Below are positions 55,913 to 64,000 of a DNA stretch of 64,000 bases, piece after piece. Position 1 is the first letter of the stretch. Each line of letters opens with the position of its first letter. The notes under the pieces are model-generated. The model worked only from the letters and a program-made list of their open reading frames with translations. It made no database searches and had not been told where the DNA came from. The DNA lies in the NCBI RefSeq assembly GCF_029167105.1, contig NZ_JARFML010000002.1, forward strand, positions 186,001 to 250,000, given 5' to 3'. The DNA is from Bradyrhizobium yuanmingense (GTDB taxonomy: Bacteria > Pseudomonadota > Alphaproteobacteria > Rhizobiales > Xanthobacteraceae). The position numbers were made by a program, and so were the translations under genes.

Positions 55913-56836
55913 TTACTTCTTGCCGCTGGCCGCGGCGACCTCGGCCGCGAAGTCGCTTTCCTGCTTCTCGATTCCCTCGCCGAGAGCATAGCGCACAAAG
56001 CCCGCGATTTTCACAGCCCCGCCGACCTTGCCCTCGGCCTCCTTCACCGCCTGCGCCACCGACTTGCCGGTGTCGTGGATGAAGGCCTGCTCGAGCAGGC
56101 AGACTTCCTTGTAGTAGGTCTTGAGGCCGGACTCGACGATCTTCTCGATCACGTTCTCGGGCTTGCCCTGCTGACGGTACTTGTCGGCCAGCACGTCCTT
56201 CTCGCGCTTGACCACGGCCGGATCGAGGCCGGACGGATCGAGCGCCAGCGGGTTGGCGGCCGCAACGTGCATCGCGATCTGACGGCCGAGCGCTGCGAGC
56301 TCATCGGCCTTGCCCGGCGATTCCAGCGCCACGATCACGCCCATCTTGCCGGCGCCGTCAATGACGGCACCATGGACGTAGTGCGAGACCACGCCCTGGC
56401 TCACCTCGAGCTGGGCGGCGCGGCGGAGCGTCATGTTCTCGCCGATGGTGGCGATCGCATCATTGATGGCGGTTTCGATCGTGACGTCGCCGACCTTGGC
56501 GGCCTTGATCTTCTCGACGTCCGCTCCGACGTCGAACGCGACCTGCGCGATCATCTTGACCAGGCCCTGGAACTGGCCGTTGCGCGCCACGAAGTCGGTC
56601 TCGGAGTTGACCTCGACCACGACGCCCTTGGTGCCGTTGGTGAGCGCGCCGATCAGGCCCTCGGCGGCGACGCGGCCCGACTTCTTGGCGGCCTTGGACA
56701 GGCCCTTCTTGCGCAGCCAGTCCTGCGCCGCTTCCATGTTGCCGTCGTTTTCGGTGAGCGCGGCCTTGCAGTCCATCATGCCCGCGCCGGTCGATTCGCG
56801 CAGGTCCTTGACCATCGCAGCTGTGATCGTTGCCAT
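55913..56836 (-). CDS. tsf: Elongation factor Ts
   Basis: 307 aa. It starts [20 protein letters not shown], the conserved N terminus, with [20 protein letters not shown] and the core [13 protein letters not shown]. It recycles GDP from EF-Tu. It follows rpsB after 132 nt, the usual pair. Confidence 0.96.
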   Translation of the reverse strand: MATITAAMVKDLRESTGAGMMDCKAALTENDGNMEAAQDWLRKKGLSKAAKKSGRVAAEGLIGALTNGTKGVVVEVNSETDFVARNGQFQGLVKMIAQVAFDVGADVEKIKAAKVGDVTIETAINDAIATIGENMTLRRAAQLEVSQGVVSHYVHGAVIDGAGKMGVIVALESPGKADELAALGRQIAMHVAAANPLALDPSGLDPAVVKREKDVLADKYRQQGKPENVIEKIVESGLKTYYKEVCLLEQAFIHDTGKSVAQAVKEAEGKVGGAVKIAGFVRYALGEGIEKQESDFAAEVAAASGKK

Positions 56837-56968
56837 CGTTGAAAATCCTTTGTGCCTGCCGGTTTGCCGCGGCGCGGCATCGAATCCCCCGCCGCGGTCC
56901 ATCTCAGGAATTCGCGTCAACTGAAATGGTGGCCGGACCCTATCCGGCCAACCCATCGCTCTTTTTGA

Positions 56969-57964
56969 CTATTCCGCTTCCGCGGTCAGCGCCTTGGCCT
57001 TGGCCACCCAGGCATCCGCGCGGCTCGGCAGACCGACTTCCTCGCCGATCGTGTGCGCGGTGTCGTGGTCGAGCTCGGCAAGCTGCCAATAGTGGAAGAT
57101 GCCAAGATCGTTGAACTTCTTCTCGATCGCACCCGACACGCCCGGGAGCTTCTTGAGGTCGTCGGCAGTGCCGCGAGGACCCGCAAGGCCCTGGAAGCCG
57201 CTCGAGGACGCCGCCGGCAGCTCTTCGGCGACCGGCTGGGCCGAGGCGCCGATGTCGATGCCCGAATCGCCCTGCGCACGCGAGATGCCGTCGATCGCCG
57301 CACGCGCGACGAGATCGCAGTACAGCGAGATGGCGCGGCCGGCGTCGTCATTGCCCGGCACCACATAGGTGATGCCCTTCGGGTCCGAATTGGTGTCGAC
57401 GATCGCAGCGACCGGGATGTTGAGCCGCTGGGCTTCCTGGATCGCGATGTCTTCCTTGTTGGTGTCGATCACGAAGATCAGGTCGGGCAGACCGCCCATG
57501 TCCTTGATGCCGCCGAGCGAGCGGTCGAGCTTGTCGCGCTCGCGCTGCAGCGTCAGGCGCTCCTTCTTCGTGTAGGAATTGGCTTCGCCGCCCGAGAGCA
57601 CGTCGTCGAGGTGACGCAGGCGCTTGATCGAGGCCGAGATCGTCTTCCAGTTGGTCAGCGTGCCGCCGAGCCAGCGCGAATTGACGAAATACTGCGCGCA
57701 GCGCTTGGCCGCGTCGGCAACGCCGTCCTGCGCCTGGCGCTTGGTGCCGACGAACAGGATGCGGCCGCCCTTGGCCACCGTGTCGCTGACGGCCTGGAGG
57801 GCCTGGTGCAGCATCGGCACGGTCTGGGCGAGGTCGACGATGTGGATGTTGTTGCGGGTGCCGAAAATGAACGGAGCCATTTTCGGATTCCAGCGGTGAG
57901 ACTGGTGACCAAAGTGCACGCCAGCTTCGAGCAGCTGACGCATAGTGAAATCGGGCAGTGCCAT
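56969..57964 (-). CDS. rpsB: 30S ribosomal protein S2
   Basis: 331 aa, longer than the E. coli protein. The conserved start [20 protein letters not shown] leads into [24 protein letters not shown] sequence and [19 protein letters not shown]. After about residue 250 comes an extension with Ala/Pro/Ser linker and a helix-hairpin-helix-like segment ([20 protein letters not shown]), a known feature of alphaproteobacterial S2. A plausible sigma-70 promoter lies about 110 nt upstream. Confidence 0.96.
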   Translation of the reverse strand: MALPDFTMRQLLEAGVHFGHQSHRWNPKMAPFIFGTRNNIHIVDLAQTVPMLHQALQAVSDTVAKGGRILFVGTKRQAQDGVADAAKRCAQYFVNSRWLGGTLTNWKTISASIKRLRHLDDVLSGGEANSYTKKERLTLQRERDKLDRSLGGIKDMGGLPDLIFVIDTNKEDIAIQEAQRLNIPVAAIVDTNSDPKGITYVVPGNDDAGRAISLYCDLVARAAIDGISRAQGDSGIDIGASAQPVAEELPAASSSGFQGLAGPRGTADDLKKLPGVSGAIEKKFNDLGIFHYWQLAELDHDTAHTIGEEVGLPSRADAWVAKAKALTAEAE

Positions 57965-58077
57965 CGTTCTAATTCTCCGGTTGGTTCCTCCGGAAACGTG
58001 TGAGCAAAACGGAGCGGTCTCGCCCCGGTTGCCACCGGACGGCCTTGTGAGCCATGTTTCCGTGTGAGATGGCGCGC

Positions 58078-58105
58078 TATATAGCGCCATTTCGGCCAGA
58101 AGCAA
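58078..58105 (-). promoter_or_regulatory. Probable rpsB operon promoter within a palindrome
   Basis: On the minus strand TTGCTT and TATATA lie 16 nt apart, close to the sigma-70 consensus. The -10 hexamer is the centre of a perfect 14-nt palindrome (GCGCTATATAGCGC, 58074-58087). The predicted leader of rpsB is about 105 nt. Confidence 0.6.
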
Positions 58106-58175
58106 GGAAATAACGGCCTTTGGGGACGCCTCTAGGCTGCTGTCGCATCCTGGCATCCCCTGCCCCTGGCGCCTC

Positions 58176-60977
58176 CTAACACCTGGGCTGCCCCGGGGGG
58201 CAGCTCTTCGGTGGCGGGCCGGCCGGCTGCGGCGGTGCCTGCGGCGCCGGATGCCGCGCGGCAGCCATCGGCGGCGGCGCCGGTCGGGCGACCGGAGGTG
58301 GTGGCGGCGGCGGCGCTGGCCGCGCAACCGGCGGCGGCGGCGGTGGTGCCGGCCGCGCCATCGCTGGCGGAGGCGGCGCCGGCCGGGCAACAGGTGGCGG
58401 TGGCGCCGGCCGCGCCACAGCCACGGGCGGAGGCGCCGCTCGCGGCGGCGGAGGTGGCGCAACGCGCGGCGGAGGCGGCGGCGTCGGCCTTGCCAGGGCC
58501 TGAGGAGGCGGCGGAGCGGCGGGCCTGGCGGCCTGCGGCGGCGCTGGCGCGGGCCGATGATCCTGAACTCCGGACGGTGTCCGCGCCGCTACAGGCGGCG
58601 GCGGAGGTGTCGCGGGTTTGACCGCAGTCGGCGCCGCGGGCTTGCCGGTGGCCGCGCTCGGCGGCGGCAAAGCGCCCGGCTGGGGCCCGCCCGGCCTGCC
58701 GCGCCGGTCAGGCACAGGTGGGGTCGTTGTCCCCGGCGGCCTGGGCAGGGCCGCGGACGGGCTCGCCGCGGTTCCGGAAGCCGGCGTGTGATTGGGCGTC
58801 GTTGCCGCGTTCGGCTGCGCCGGCGGAACGTTGCCGCTCGGCGCCGTGGCGGTGGCGGCGGGCTTGCCAGGGGATGGGACGGTCCCGGGCGCAGCCCCTG
58901 CCCTGGCCGGCGGCGGCCCGCCGGGGGTGCCGGGCACGGGCAGCGTATTGGCCGGCGGCAGCTTGGTCGGGGCCAGCGCTTGCGGGGTTGCTGCGGCGTT
59001 GCCGGCTGGAGCGTTCGCGCTCGGACTGGGCGTGCCGCCGGGCGTCCCCGTCGCGGGCGGCGCTCCGGCCGGCGGGCTGCTCGGAGATCCCGGCACCGGC
59101 AGCGTATTGGCCGGCGGCGGCTTGGTCGGGGCCAGCGCTTGCGGGGTTGTAGCGGCGCTGCCGGCGGGAGCGTTCGCGGTCGGACTTGGTGTGCCGCCGG
59201 GGTTGCCCGTCGCGGGCGGCGCTCCGGCCGGCGGGCTGCCGGCAGCTCCCGGCGGCGGCACAGTATTGGCTTGCGGCAACTTCGCGCCGGCGGGCGGCGG
59301 CGCTGTCGTGCCAGGGGCGACATTGGCAGGAGCTGGTGTCGGGATACCTGGCCTTGCCGCCGGCTGGATGGTCGCGCTCGGCGGCATCGGCGCCTTGCCC
59401 TGCTGGATCAGGGCGGCGCGCTGAACGACCGCCTGCGGCACGGCCGGTCCTGCCGGCGTGGCGCGGCCGGCAACGGCCGGCGCCAGATTGACCGGTCCGG
59501 GCGCCGGCCCCGCCGCCGGCGGCGGGGCCGGCGGGCGGTTGATGACGGTGTTGATGACCGTGGTGTTATGGATGTTCTGATAGATGATGTTGTTCGGCGG
59601 TGGCGCGACATAGACCGGCGGCCTCACGAACACCGGGATCGGCACGAACACCGGCTGCGGCAGCACGAACAGGCCGACAACGGGCAGCGGCGGCGGCAAC
59701 ACGACGAAATCAGGCGGCGGCGGCGGCAGATAATAGACCGGCGGCGGCGGTGGCGGCGCGAAGCCGAAATCGGGATCGCTGAAATACAGCACCGGGCGAT
59801 CGACATAGACCACCTCCTCCGGCGGCGGTGGCGGCACGTCGTAGTCGATCATCGCGAAGGTCGGCGGCGGCTCGGGCGGCGCGGTGAGGATCGCAAGGCG
59901 GCGCCGCGCGTCCGCCGCATGCGGCCCGCGCGGATAGCGGCGCAGATACGACCAATAGGCCTCGGGGGTGTCGGTCCGGTAGGTCCGCCTCCAGGTGATG
60001 GCTTCGCGGCGCGCGGCAACGATCGCCATCACGCGCTTGGCGAGGAGGTCGTTCGGATAGGCCGCGAGAAACTCCTCATAGGCCGGCAGCGTGTCGCGCT
60101 CGAGCGCGGCGGCATAGGCGTCCTGCACGCCGAGATCGCGGATCGGCTTGCTCCGGATTGCGGCGACCTGGTCGGGCGCAGCCGCCGGCGGCGCATCGGG
60201 CGCGCGCTCGAAGAAGGAGAATGGCGCTGAGATCTTCTGCTCGTTCCAGGGCACCTGCGCACCCCTGGAGGCCTCGTTGACGCGCAGGCGGACGCGGTCG
60301 AATACCTCGGGCAGCGGCAGGCCGCCGGTGCGGATCATCTCGGCGAGCGACTGCGCATAGATGCCGTAGGGCCCCGGCTCCTCCGGCGCCACCGTGCCGG
60401 GCGCGGCATTGAAGGCGATCAGCATGTTCGCCTCGGGCTCGACCAGCGCCAGACCGCTCGCGATCGGCTGACCGCCCTCGATGAAGGGCTGCGCACGGGC
60501 TGCGTCGAGCACGACGATATTGGCCTTGAGCGGAATCGATGCGAGCTGGCGCGCATAGTCGCTGATGCGCAGGGCCTCGGTCGGTATGTCGGTGTCGCGG
60601 CTGATGTTGGAATCGACCGGGATGAAATAGTTCTCGCCGGCGAGCTGCACGCCGTAGCCGGCAAGATAGATCATCGCGACGGTGCCCGGGCCCGACGCCT
60701 GGGCCTTCTGGATGAAGTCGCGCAAGCTCTTGCGCAGCGTGTCGCCGTCGAGATCGCGCGCGCCGACCACATCGAAGCCCGCCGCCTGGAGCGTCTGCGC
60801 GATCAGGCCGGCATCGTTCGCGGTGGTCGCCAGCGGCGATTTGGCATAGGCGCCATTGCCGACCACGAGCGCGATACGCTTTTCCTGCTGCTGGGCACGC
60901 GCCTGATGCGGCGCGCCTGCGGCAAGGACCGCCATCGGCAGGAGAAGGCAGAGGAAGACTTTGAGCGTCCCACGCAT
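58176..60977 (-). CDS. Caspase-fold (C14) protein lacking the catalytic His and Cys, with a long Pro-rich tail
   Basis: 933 aa. A signal peptide ([20 protein letters not shown]) precedes a caspase p20-like domain at about residues 33-260 ([31 protein letters not shown]). In active family members the His lies in YxAGHGVQ and the Cys in DACR; here these read YLAGYGVQ (Y108) and LDAARAQP (A160), so it is probably a pseudoprotease. A helical region (about 290-390) follows, then a 500-residue Pro/Ala-rich tail with tandem repeats, ending CPPGQPRC. It is probably exported and may act as a scaffold. Confidence 0.83.
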   Translation of the reverse strand: MRGTLKVFLCLLLPMAVLAAGAPHQARAQQQEKRIALVVGNGAYAKSPLATTANDAGLIAQTLQAAGFDVVGARDLDGDTLRKSLRDFIQKAQASGPGTVAMIYLAGYGVQLAGENYFIPVDSNISRDTDIPTEALRISDYARQLASIPLKANIVVLDAARAQPFIEGGQPIASGLALVEPEANMLIAFNAAPGTVAPEEPGPYGIYAQSLAEMIRTGGLPLPEVFDRVRLRVNEASRGAQVPWNEQKISAPFSFFERAPDAPPAAAPDQVAAIRSKPIRDLGVQDAYAAALERDTLPAYEEFLAAYPNDLLAKRVMAIVAARREAITWRRTYRTDTPEAYWSYLRRYPRGPHAADARRRLAILTAPPEPPPTFAMIDYDVPPPPPEEVVYVDRPVLYFSDPDFGFAPPPPPPVYYLPPPPPDFVVLPPPLPVVGLFVLPQPVFVPIPVFVRPPVYVAPPPNNIIYQNIHNTTVINTVINRPPAPPPAAGPAPGPVNLAPAVAGRATPAGPAVPQAVVQRAALIQQGKAPMPPSATIQPAARPGIPTPAPANVAPGTTAPPPAGAKLPQANTVPPPGAAGSPPAGAPPATGNPGGTPSPTANAPAGSAATTPQALAPTKPPPANTLPVPGSPSSPPAGAPPATGTPGGTPSPSANAPAGNAAATPQALAPTKLPPANTLPVPGTPGGPPPARAGAAPGTVPSPGKPAATATAPSGNVPPAQPNAATTPNHTPASGTAASPSAALPRPPGTTTPPVPDRRGRPGGPQPGALPPPSAATGKPAAPTAVKPATPPPPPVAARTPSGVQDHRPAPAPPQAARPAAPPPPQALARPTPPPPPRVAPPPPPRAAPPPVAVARPAPPPPVARPAPPPPAMARPAPPPPPPVARPAPPPPPPPVARPAPPPMAAARHPAPQAPPQPAGPPPKSCPPGQPRC
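58941..59270 (-). repeat. Tandem repeat of about 159 bp inside the caspase-like gene
   Basis: About two full copies of a 53-codon unit encode the pattern ANTLPVPG...[11 protein letters not shown]...TPSP.ANAPAG...[19 protein letters not shown] occurs at 58941 and 59100, and a related CAGTATTG at 59261, giving the period. The copies differ at scattered positions. Confidence 0.7.
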
Positions 60978-61160
60978 GGCTTGTGCCTGCTTTTGTCGTT
61001 GAGGTGGCCACCGCATATCAGGCGCGCGGCCAGCTGAATGGCACTTGAACGAGAAGCGCGGATTGAGGCGGCGGCATGGCGCCGCCGCCCAACTCAAACC
61101 TCCACGTCAGGCCTGCGCAAGCCTCGCGACCGCACTGCGGCACAAGGCTCCTCGGCCCGT

Positions 61161-61931
61161 TCAGCCCTGGGCGATCAGATCGACCGTGCCCGTGGTTAGC
61201 CGGTAGATGCCGCCGACGACCTTCAGCTTGCCCTGCTCCGCGGCCGCATTGAGGATCGGCGCAGCCGTCTTCAGCTTGGCGATGTTGTCGACCACGTTCT
61301 GCCGGATCGCCTTGTTGAGCACGTCCCCGCCCTGCTGCATCGCCGCCTTTGCGGCGGGCGCGATCGCATCGACCAGCGAGGGAATGTGCCCCGGCGGCGA
61401 CGTATTGTCCTTGATCGCCTTCAGCGTCGCGTCGACCGCGCCGCAGGAATCATGACCGAGCACGAGGATCAGCGGCGTGTTCAGCACCGCCACCGCATAT
61501 TCCATGCTTGCGATGGTCTCGGCGCCGGCAAAATTTCCGGCGACGCGACAGACGAACAGATCGCCGCGCCCCGCGTCGAACGCATATTCCGGCGCGATGC
61601 GCGAGTCGGCGCAGCTCAGCACGGCCGCGAACGGATTCTGACCGCCGGCCAGCGCCTCGCGCTCGTGCTTGAAATCGTGACGTCGCGACATGCCGGCGAC
61701 GTAGCGCCCATTGCCCTCCATCAGCCGCTTCAGCGACGCGTCGGGCGACAGCACGTTCTGCGGCTTCGGCGGCTGCTTGGCGTCCTTGGCCAAGGCGCCA
61801 CTGGCGAAAGCTCCACCGGCGAAGGCCATGCCGAACGCGGCGGCGCCAAACAGCATCGCAGATCGCCGCGACGGCGCGATGTCTTGGCGCAGAGCTTGGT
61901 GATGCAGAGTGTCAGAACACTTGTCGCACAT
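61161..61931 (-). CDS. Beta-carbonic anhydrase, Tat-exported
   Basis: 256 aa. A Tat-like signal (SRRSAMLFGAAAFGMAF) is followed by the beta-class fold with zinc ligands in LSCADSR and LGHDSCGAV. It interconverts CO2 and bicarbonate, here probably in the periplasm. N-terminal MCDKCSD carries a Cys pair before the signal. The ATG at 61931 was chosen because the long upstream extension lacks protein character. Confidence 0.9.
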   Translation of the reverse strand: MCDKCSDTLHHQALRQDIAPSRRSAMLFGAAAFGMAFAGGAFASGALAKDAKQPPKPQNVLSPDASLKRLMEGNGRYVAGMSRRHDFKHEREALAGGQNPFAAVLSCADSRIAPEYAFDAGRGDLFVCRVAGNFAGAETIASMEYAVAVLNTPLILVLGHDSCGAVDATLKAIKDNTSPPGHIPSLVDAIAPAAKAAMQQGGDVLNKAIRQNVVDNIAKLKTAAPILNAAAEQGKLKVVGGIYRLTTGTVDLIAQG

Positions 61932-62324
61932 GTGACGTCTCCTCGGGTCAGTGGACGAATGAAGCGTCGCGAAGATAGGTGCGCCGATATGAAGAAATAA
62001 CAAATGTTGGTTGATGCAACCGATGATTGCTGCACCGCGCGCTATGCTGCAAGCCGAAAGGCCGGCCATTCCGCGCCCGATGATTGCACGAACATGCGTC
62101 CGCCTGCATGCATTCGAGATCAGCCCGCCAAAGCGTGATCCGAAAAAATTGCGACAATTTGCTTTTCGCGACGAATGCGGCACGCATTCACGCGCGGATC
62201 GTGATCGAGCAACGATCCAGATCACGGCGATGATTGGTCCAGATCTCATTGCGCTCCAGAGCTGCTGCACGTCCACACCCCCTGCGCCCGGCGCGATCAG
62301 AGGCACATCGTCGTACCGCGCGCC

Positions 62325-62864
62325 CTATTCGACGGCTTCCAGCTCCGCGAGCTTCGTCCGCGCGGTTGCCTCATCCAGCGCGACGAGCTCGCCCGGCCCG
62401 AGATTGGCCTCGCCCGCCGTCGCGACGGACACGACCGCAAGTCCGGCCAAACCGCCGAGCACGGCGCCGCCCATGGCCGCATCGTGCCGGGGGCTGCTCT
62501 TGATCAGGTAGAAATGCGTCCGCCCTGTCTCCATGACGATCTCGCGCTTGGTCTCGCCCGGAAACATCGGCTCGGTGAGCAGCACGTCGTGACGTCCGGC
62601 GGGCCGGTCGGCATAGGCATATTTCCCGGCCGCGATTTTTCCGAGCGGCGCACCGTCGAGCTTCACCTCGCAGCCGCAAATAGCCATGCTCAGGCCGCTC
62701 CTCTTGTCCTGCAGGAACACCACACGCGCGTACCCCGCGCGCGCAGGACCAGCCTTTTTCGACACCGACGCAAAGTCCGTTCCGACCTGATTGCTGACGC
62801 ACCCCATCAGCATGGCACAAACGGCCAACGACAACGCAACCTGTCGCAGCATCACACGCCCCAT
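62325..62864 (-). CDS. DUF2846-like lipoprotein
   Basis: 179 aa from the ATG at 62864; an ATG six codons earlier is possible. A lipoprotein signal ends in LMGC. The mature part has a beta-sandwich-like region (YARVVFLQDKRSGLS, VKLDGAPLGKIAAGKYAYAD, HDVLLTEPMFPGET) that matches DUF2846 proteins. A hydrophobic Gly/Ala segment (GGAVLGGLAGLAVV) follows near the end. Function unknown. Confidence 0.8.
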   Translation of the reverse strand: MGRVMLRQVALSLAVCAMLMGCVSNQVGTDFASVSKKAGPARAGYARVVFLQDKRSGLSMAICGCEVKLDGAPLGKIAAGKYAYADRPAGRHDVLLTEPMFPGETKREIVMETGRTHFYLIKSSPRHDAAMGGAVLGGLAGLAVVSVATAGEANLGPGELVALDEATARTKLAELEAVE

Positions 62865-62959
62865 TCCATTCCCCGGGGACATGCTAGTCGGAATCAGCGC
62901 AGGGTTGCAACCGATGCAGTATGACGACTTTGCAAAAACCGGAACGCGTGGCGGAGACG

Positions 62960-64000
62960 CTAAAGCTGCTGCACGTCGACAACGCCTGCCACCGCCTTGA
63001 TCGCGCCGGCGATCTGCGGCGAGACCTTGAAGCGGCCGGGCAGCTTCATCTCCACCTCGGTCTCGAGGTCGAGCATCAGCACCAGCGAGACCTCGCCGTC
63101 GCCGCTTCCGCGCGGTGCGATGCCGGGGCCGCCGACCTTCGGCGCGCCGCCGTTGGCGGCCGCCATCTCGGGCCCGGCGAGACGCTTGGCGATCGAGTCC
63201 AGCGGCTTGGTGTCGCGCAGGAAGATGCGCAGCCCCTTCTGCGTCTTCGCCGCGGCATCATCCAGCGGCTCGGCATGCAGCACGCGAGCGCGGACGTCCT
63301 CGCCCTGGAGCTCGGCCCCCAACTGCAGCAGCACGGCCGCGCCCGGCTCCAGCACGTCGCGGTATTGCGCAAGGCCTTCGGAGAACAGCACCGCCTCGAA
63401 ATGGCCGGTGGGATCGGACAGCCCCATGATGCCCATCTTGTTGCCGGTCTTGGTGCGCCGCTCCATGCGCGAGACCACGGTCGCCGCGACCTTGCCGGCG
63501 GTGGCGCCGGTCTTCACCGCGCGCGAGAACTCGGCCCAGCTCTGCACCCGCAGCCGCTTCAGCACGGTCGCGTAATCGTCGAGCGGATGTCCCGACAGGA
63601 AGAAGCCGATCGCGTCATATTCGCGGCGCAGCCGCTCGGCCGGCAGCCATGGCTCGACCTGCGGCAGCATGATGGTCGGCGCATCCGCCGACATGCCGAA
63701 CATGTCGTTCTGGCCTATGGTCGCAGCTTCATGCGCGCGCTGGCAGGCGGCGAGGATCGCGTCCGCACCGGCAAACACGCGCGCCCGGTTCGGCTCCAGC
63801 GTGTCGAAGGCGCCGGCGGCGGCGAGACTTTCGATGATGCGCTTGTTGATCGCGCGCGGCGAGACGCGCGCGGCGAAATCGGCGAGCGAAGTGAACAGGC
63901 CGCCCCGGGTGCGCTCGGCAATGATCTGCTCGATCGCCTGGATGCCGACGCCCTTGAGCGCGGCGAGCGCGTAGTAGATCGTGTTCTCGCCGACCTCGAA
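62960..64000 (-). CDS. dnaE: DNA polymerase III alpha subunit, C-terminal part (cut by window edge)
   Basis: 346 codons in an uninterrupted frame reaching the right edge. The segment IIESLAAAGAFDTLEPNRA belongs to the finger/helix-hairpin-helix region, LSGHPLDDYATVLKRLRVQS is a strong DnaE signature, and the following OB domain (KVAATVVSRMERRTKTGNKMG) and tau-binding C terminus are complete. The catalytic palm lies outside the window. It is the replicative polymerase subunit. Confidence 0.94.
   Translation of the reverse strand, partial: FEVGENTIYYALAALKGVGIQAIEQIIAERTRGGLFTSLADFAARVSPRAINKRIIESLAAAGAFDTLEPNRARVFAGADAILAACQRAHEAATIGQNDMFGMSADAPTIMLPQVEPWLPAERLRREYDAIGFFLSGHPLDDYATVLKRLRVQSWAEFSRAVKTGATAGKVAATVVSRMERRTKTGNKMGIMGLSDPTGHFEAVLFSEGLAQYRDVLEPGAAVLLQLGAELQGEDVRARVLHAEPLDDAAAKTQKGLRIFLRDTKPLDSIAKRLAGPEMAAANGGAPKVGGPGIAPRGSGDGEVSLVLMLDLETEVEMKLPGRFKVSPQIAGAIKAVAGVVDVQQL

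Noticed and set aside
58251..60230. A 659-codon Arg-rich plus-strand frame
   Set aside because: It is the antisense of the Pro-rich tail; Pro codons (CCG) read as Arg/Gly on the other strand.

Overview
The window is GC-rich, densely coded chromosomal DNA from an alphaproteobacterium, almost certainly Bradyrhizobium or a close relative in the Nitrobacteraceae. Three things support this. The housekeeping block runs rpsB-tsf-pyrH-frr-uppS-cdsA-dxr-rseP-bamA-lpxD-fabZ-lpxA-lpxI-lpxB. lexA has a perfect alphaproteobacterial SOS box (GAAC-N7-GAAC). Several conserved small proteins and a cyclase/TPR protein are of rhizobial type. No rRNA, tRNA, CRISPR array, transposase or integrase was recognised, so the species is not fixed.

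Layout. 1-11000: the tail of an unknown gene, a GGDEF/EAL protein, then a minus-strand group running opgC, DUF1622, a Met-rich Spy/CpxP-like protein, a membrane flavin/2Fe-2S oxidoreductase, a cytochrome-b-like protein, a heptaheme cytochrome c, a small Cys/His-rich protein and an ECF sigma factor with a Cys-rich tail. It looks like an uncharacterised transmembrane redox chain with its own regulator. 11000-27000 is mostly core: ctpA, an FMN-dependent hydroxy-acid dehydrogenase, a HAD hydrolase, moeA, lexA, a GAF-repeat protein, comEC, glnS, gltX and gltA.

27000-42740 is accessory DNA between gltA and lpxB. It begins with the strongest candidate for an undescribed system: a CHAT protease fused to a transglutaminase-like domain, followed 27 nt later by a serine alpha/beta-hydrolase. 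Then come a ROK regulator with a palindromic operator, a complete sugar ABC importer and an SDR; several small proteins, including an overlooked sigma-region-1.1-like microprotein; a class III cyclase/TPR protein; and a coupled pair made of a haloperoxidase/PAP2-type protein and a G1 (glutamic) peptidase-like protein.

42746-57964 (minus strand) is the envelope and translation block, interrupted by one oppositely oriented KTSC gene. It covers lipid A synthesis, outer-membrane assembly, isoprenoid and phospholipid precursors, ribosome recycling, UMP kinase, EF-Ts and S2. 58176-64000 holds a caspase-fold protein that has lost both catalytic residues and carries a long Pro-rich tail, a Tat-exported carbonic anhydrase, a lipoprotein and the 3' part of dnaE.

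Functions are called from motifs and remembered family features; no database search was possible. Start codons were chosen from ribosome-binding sites, signal peptides and overlaps with neighbours.
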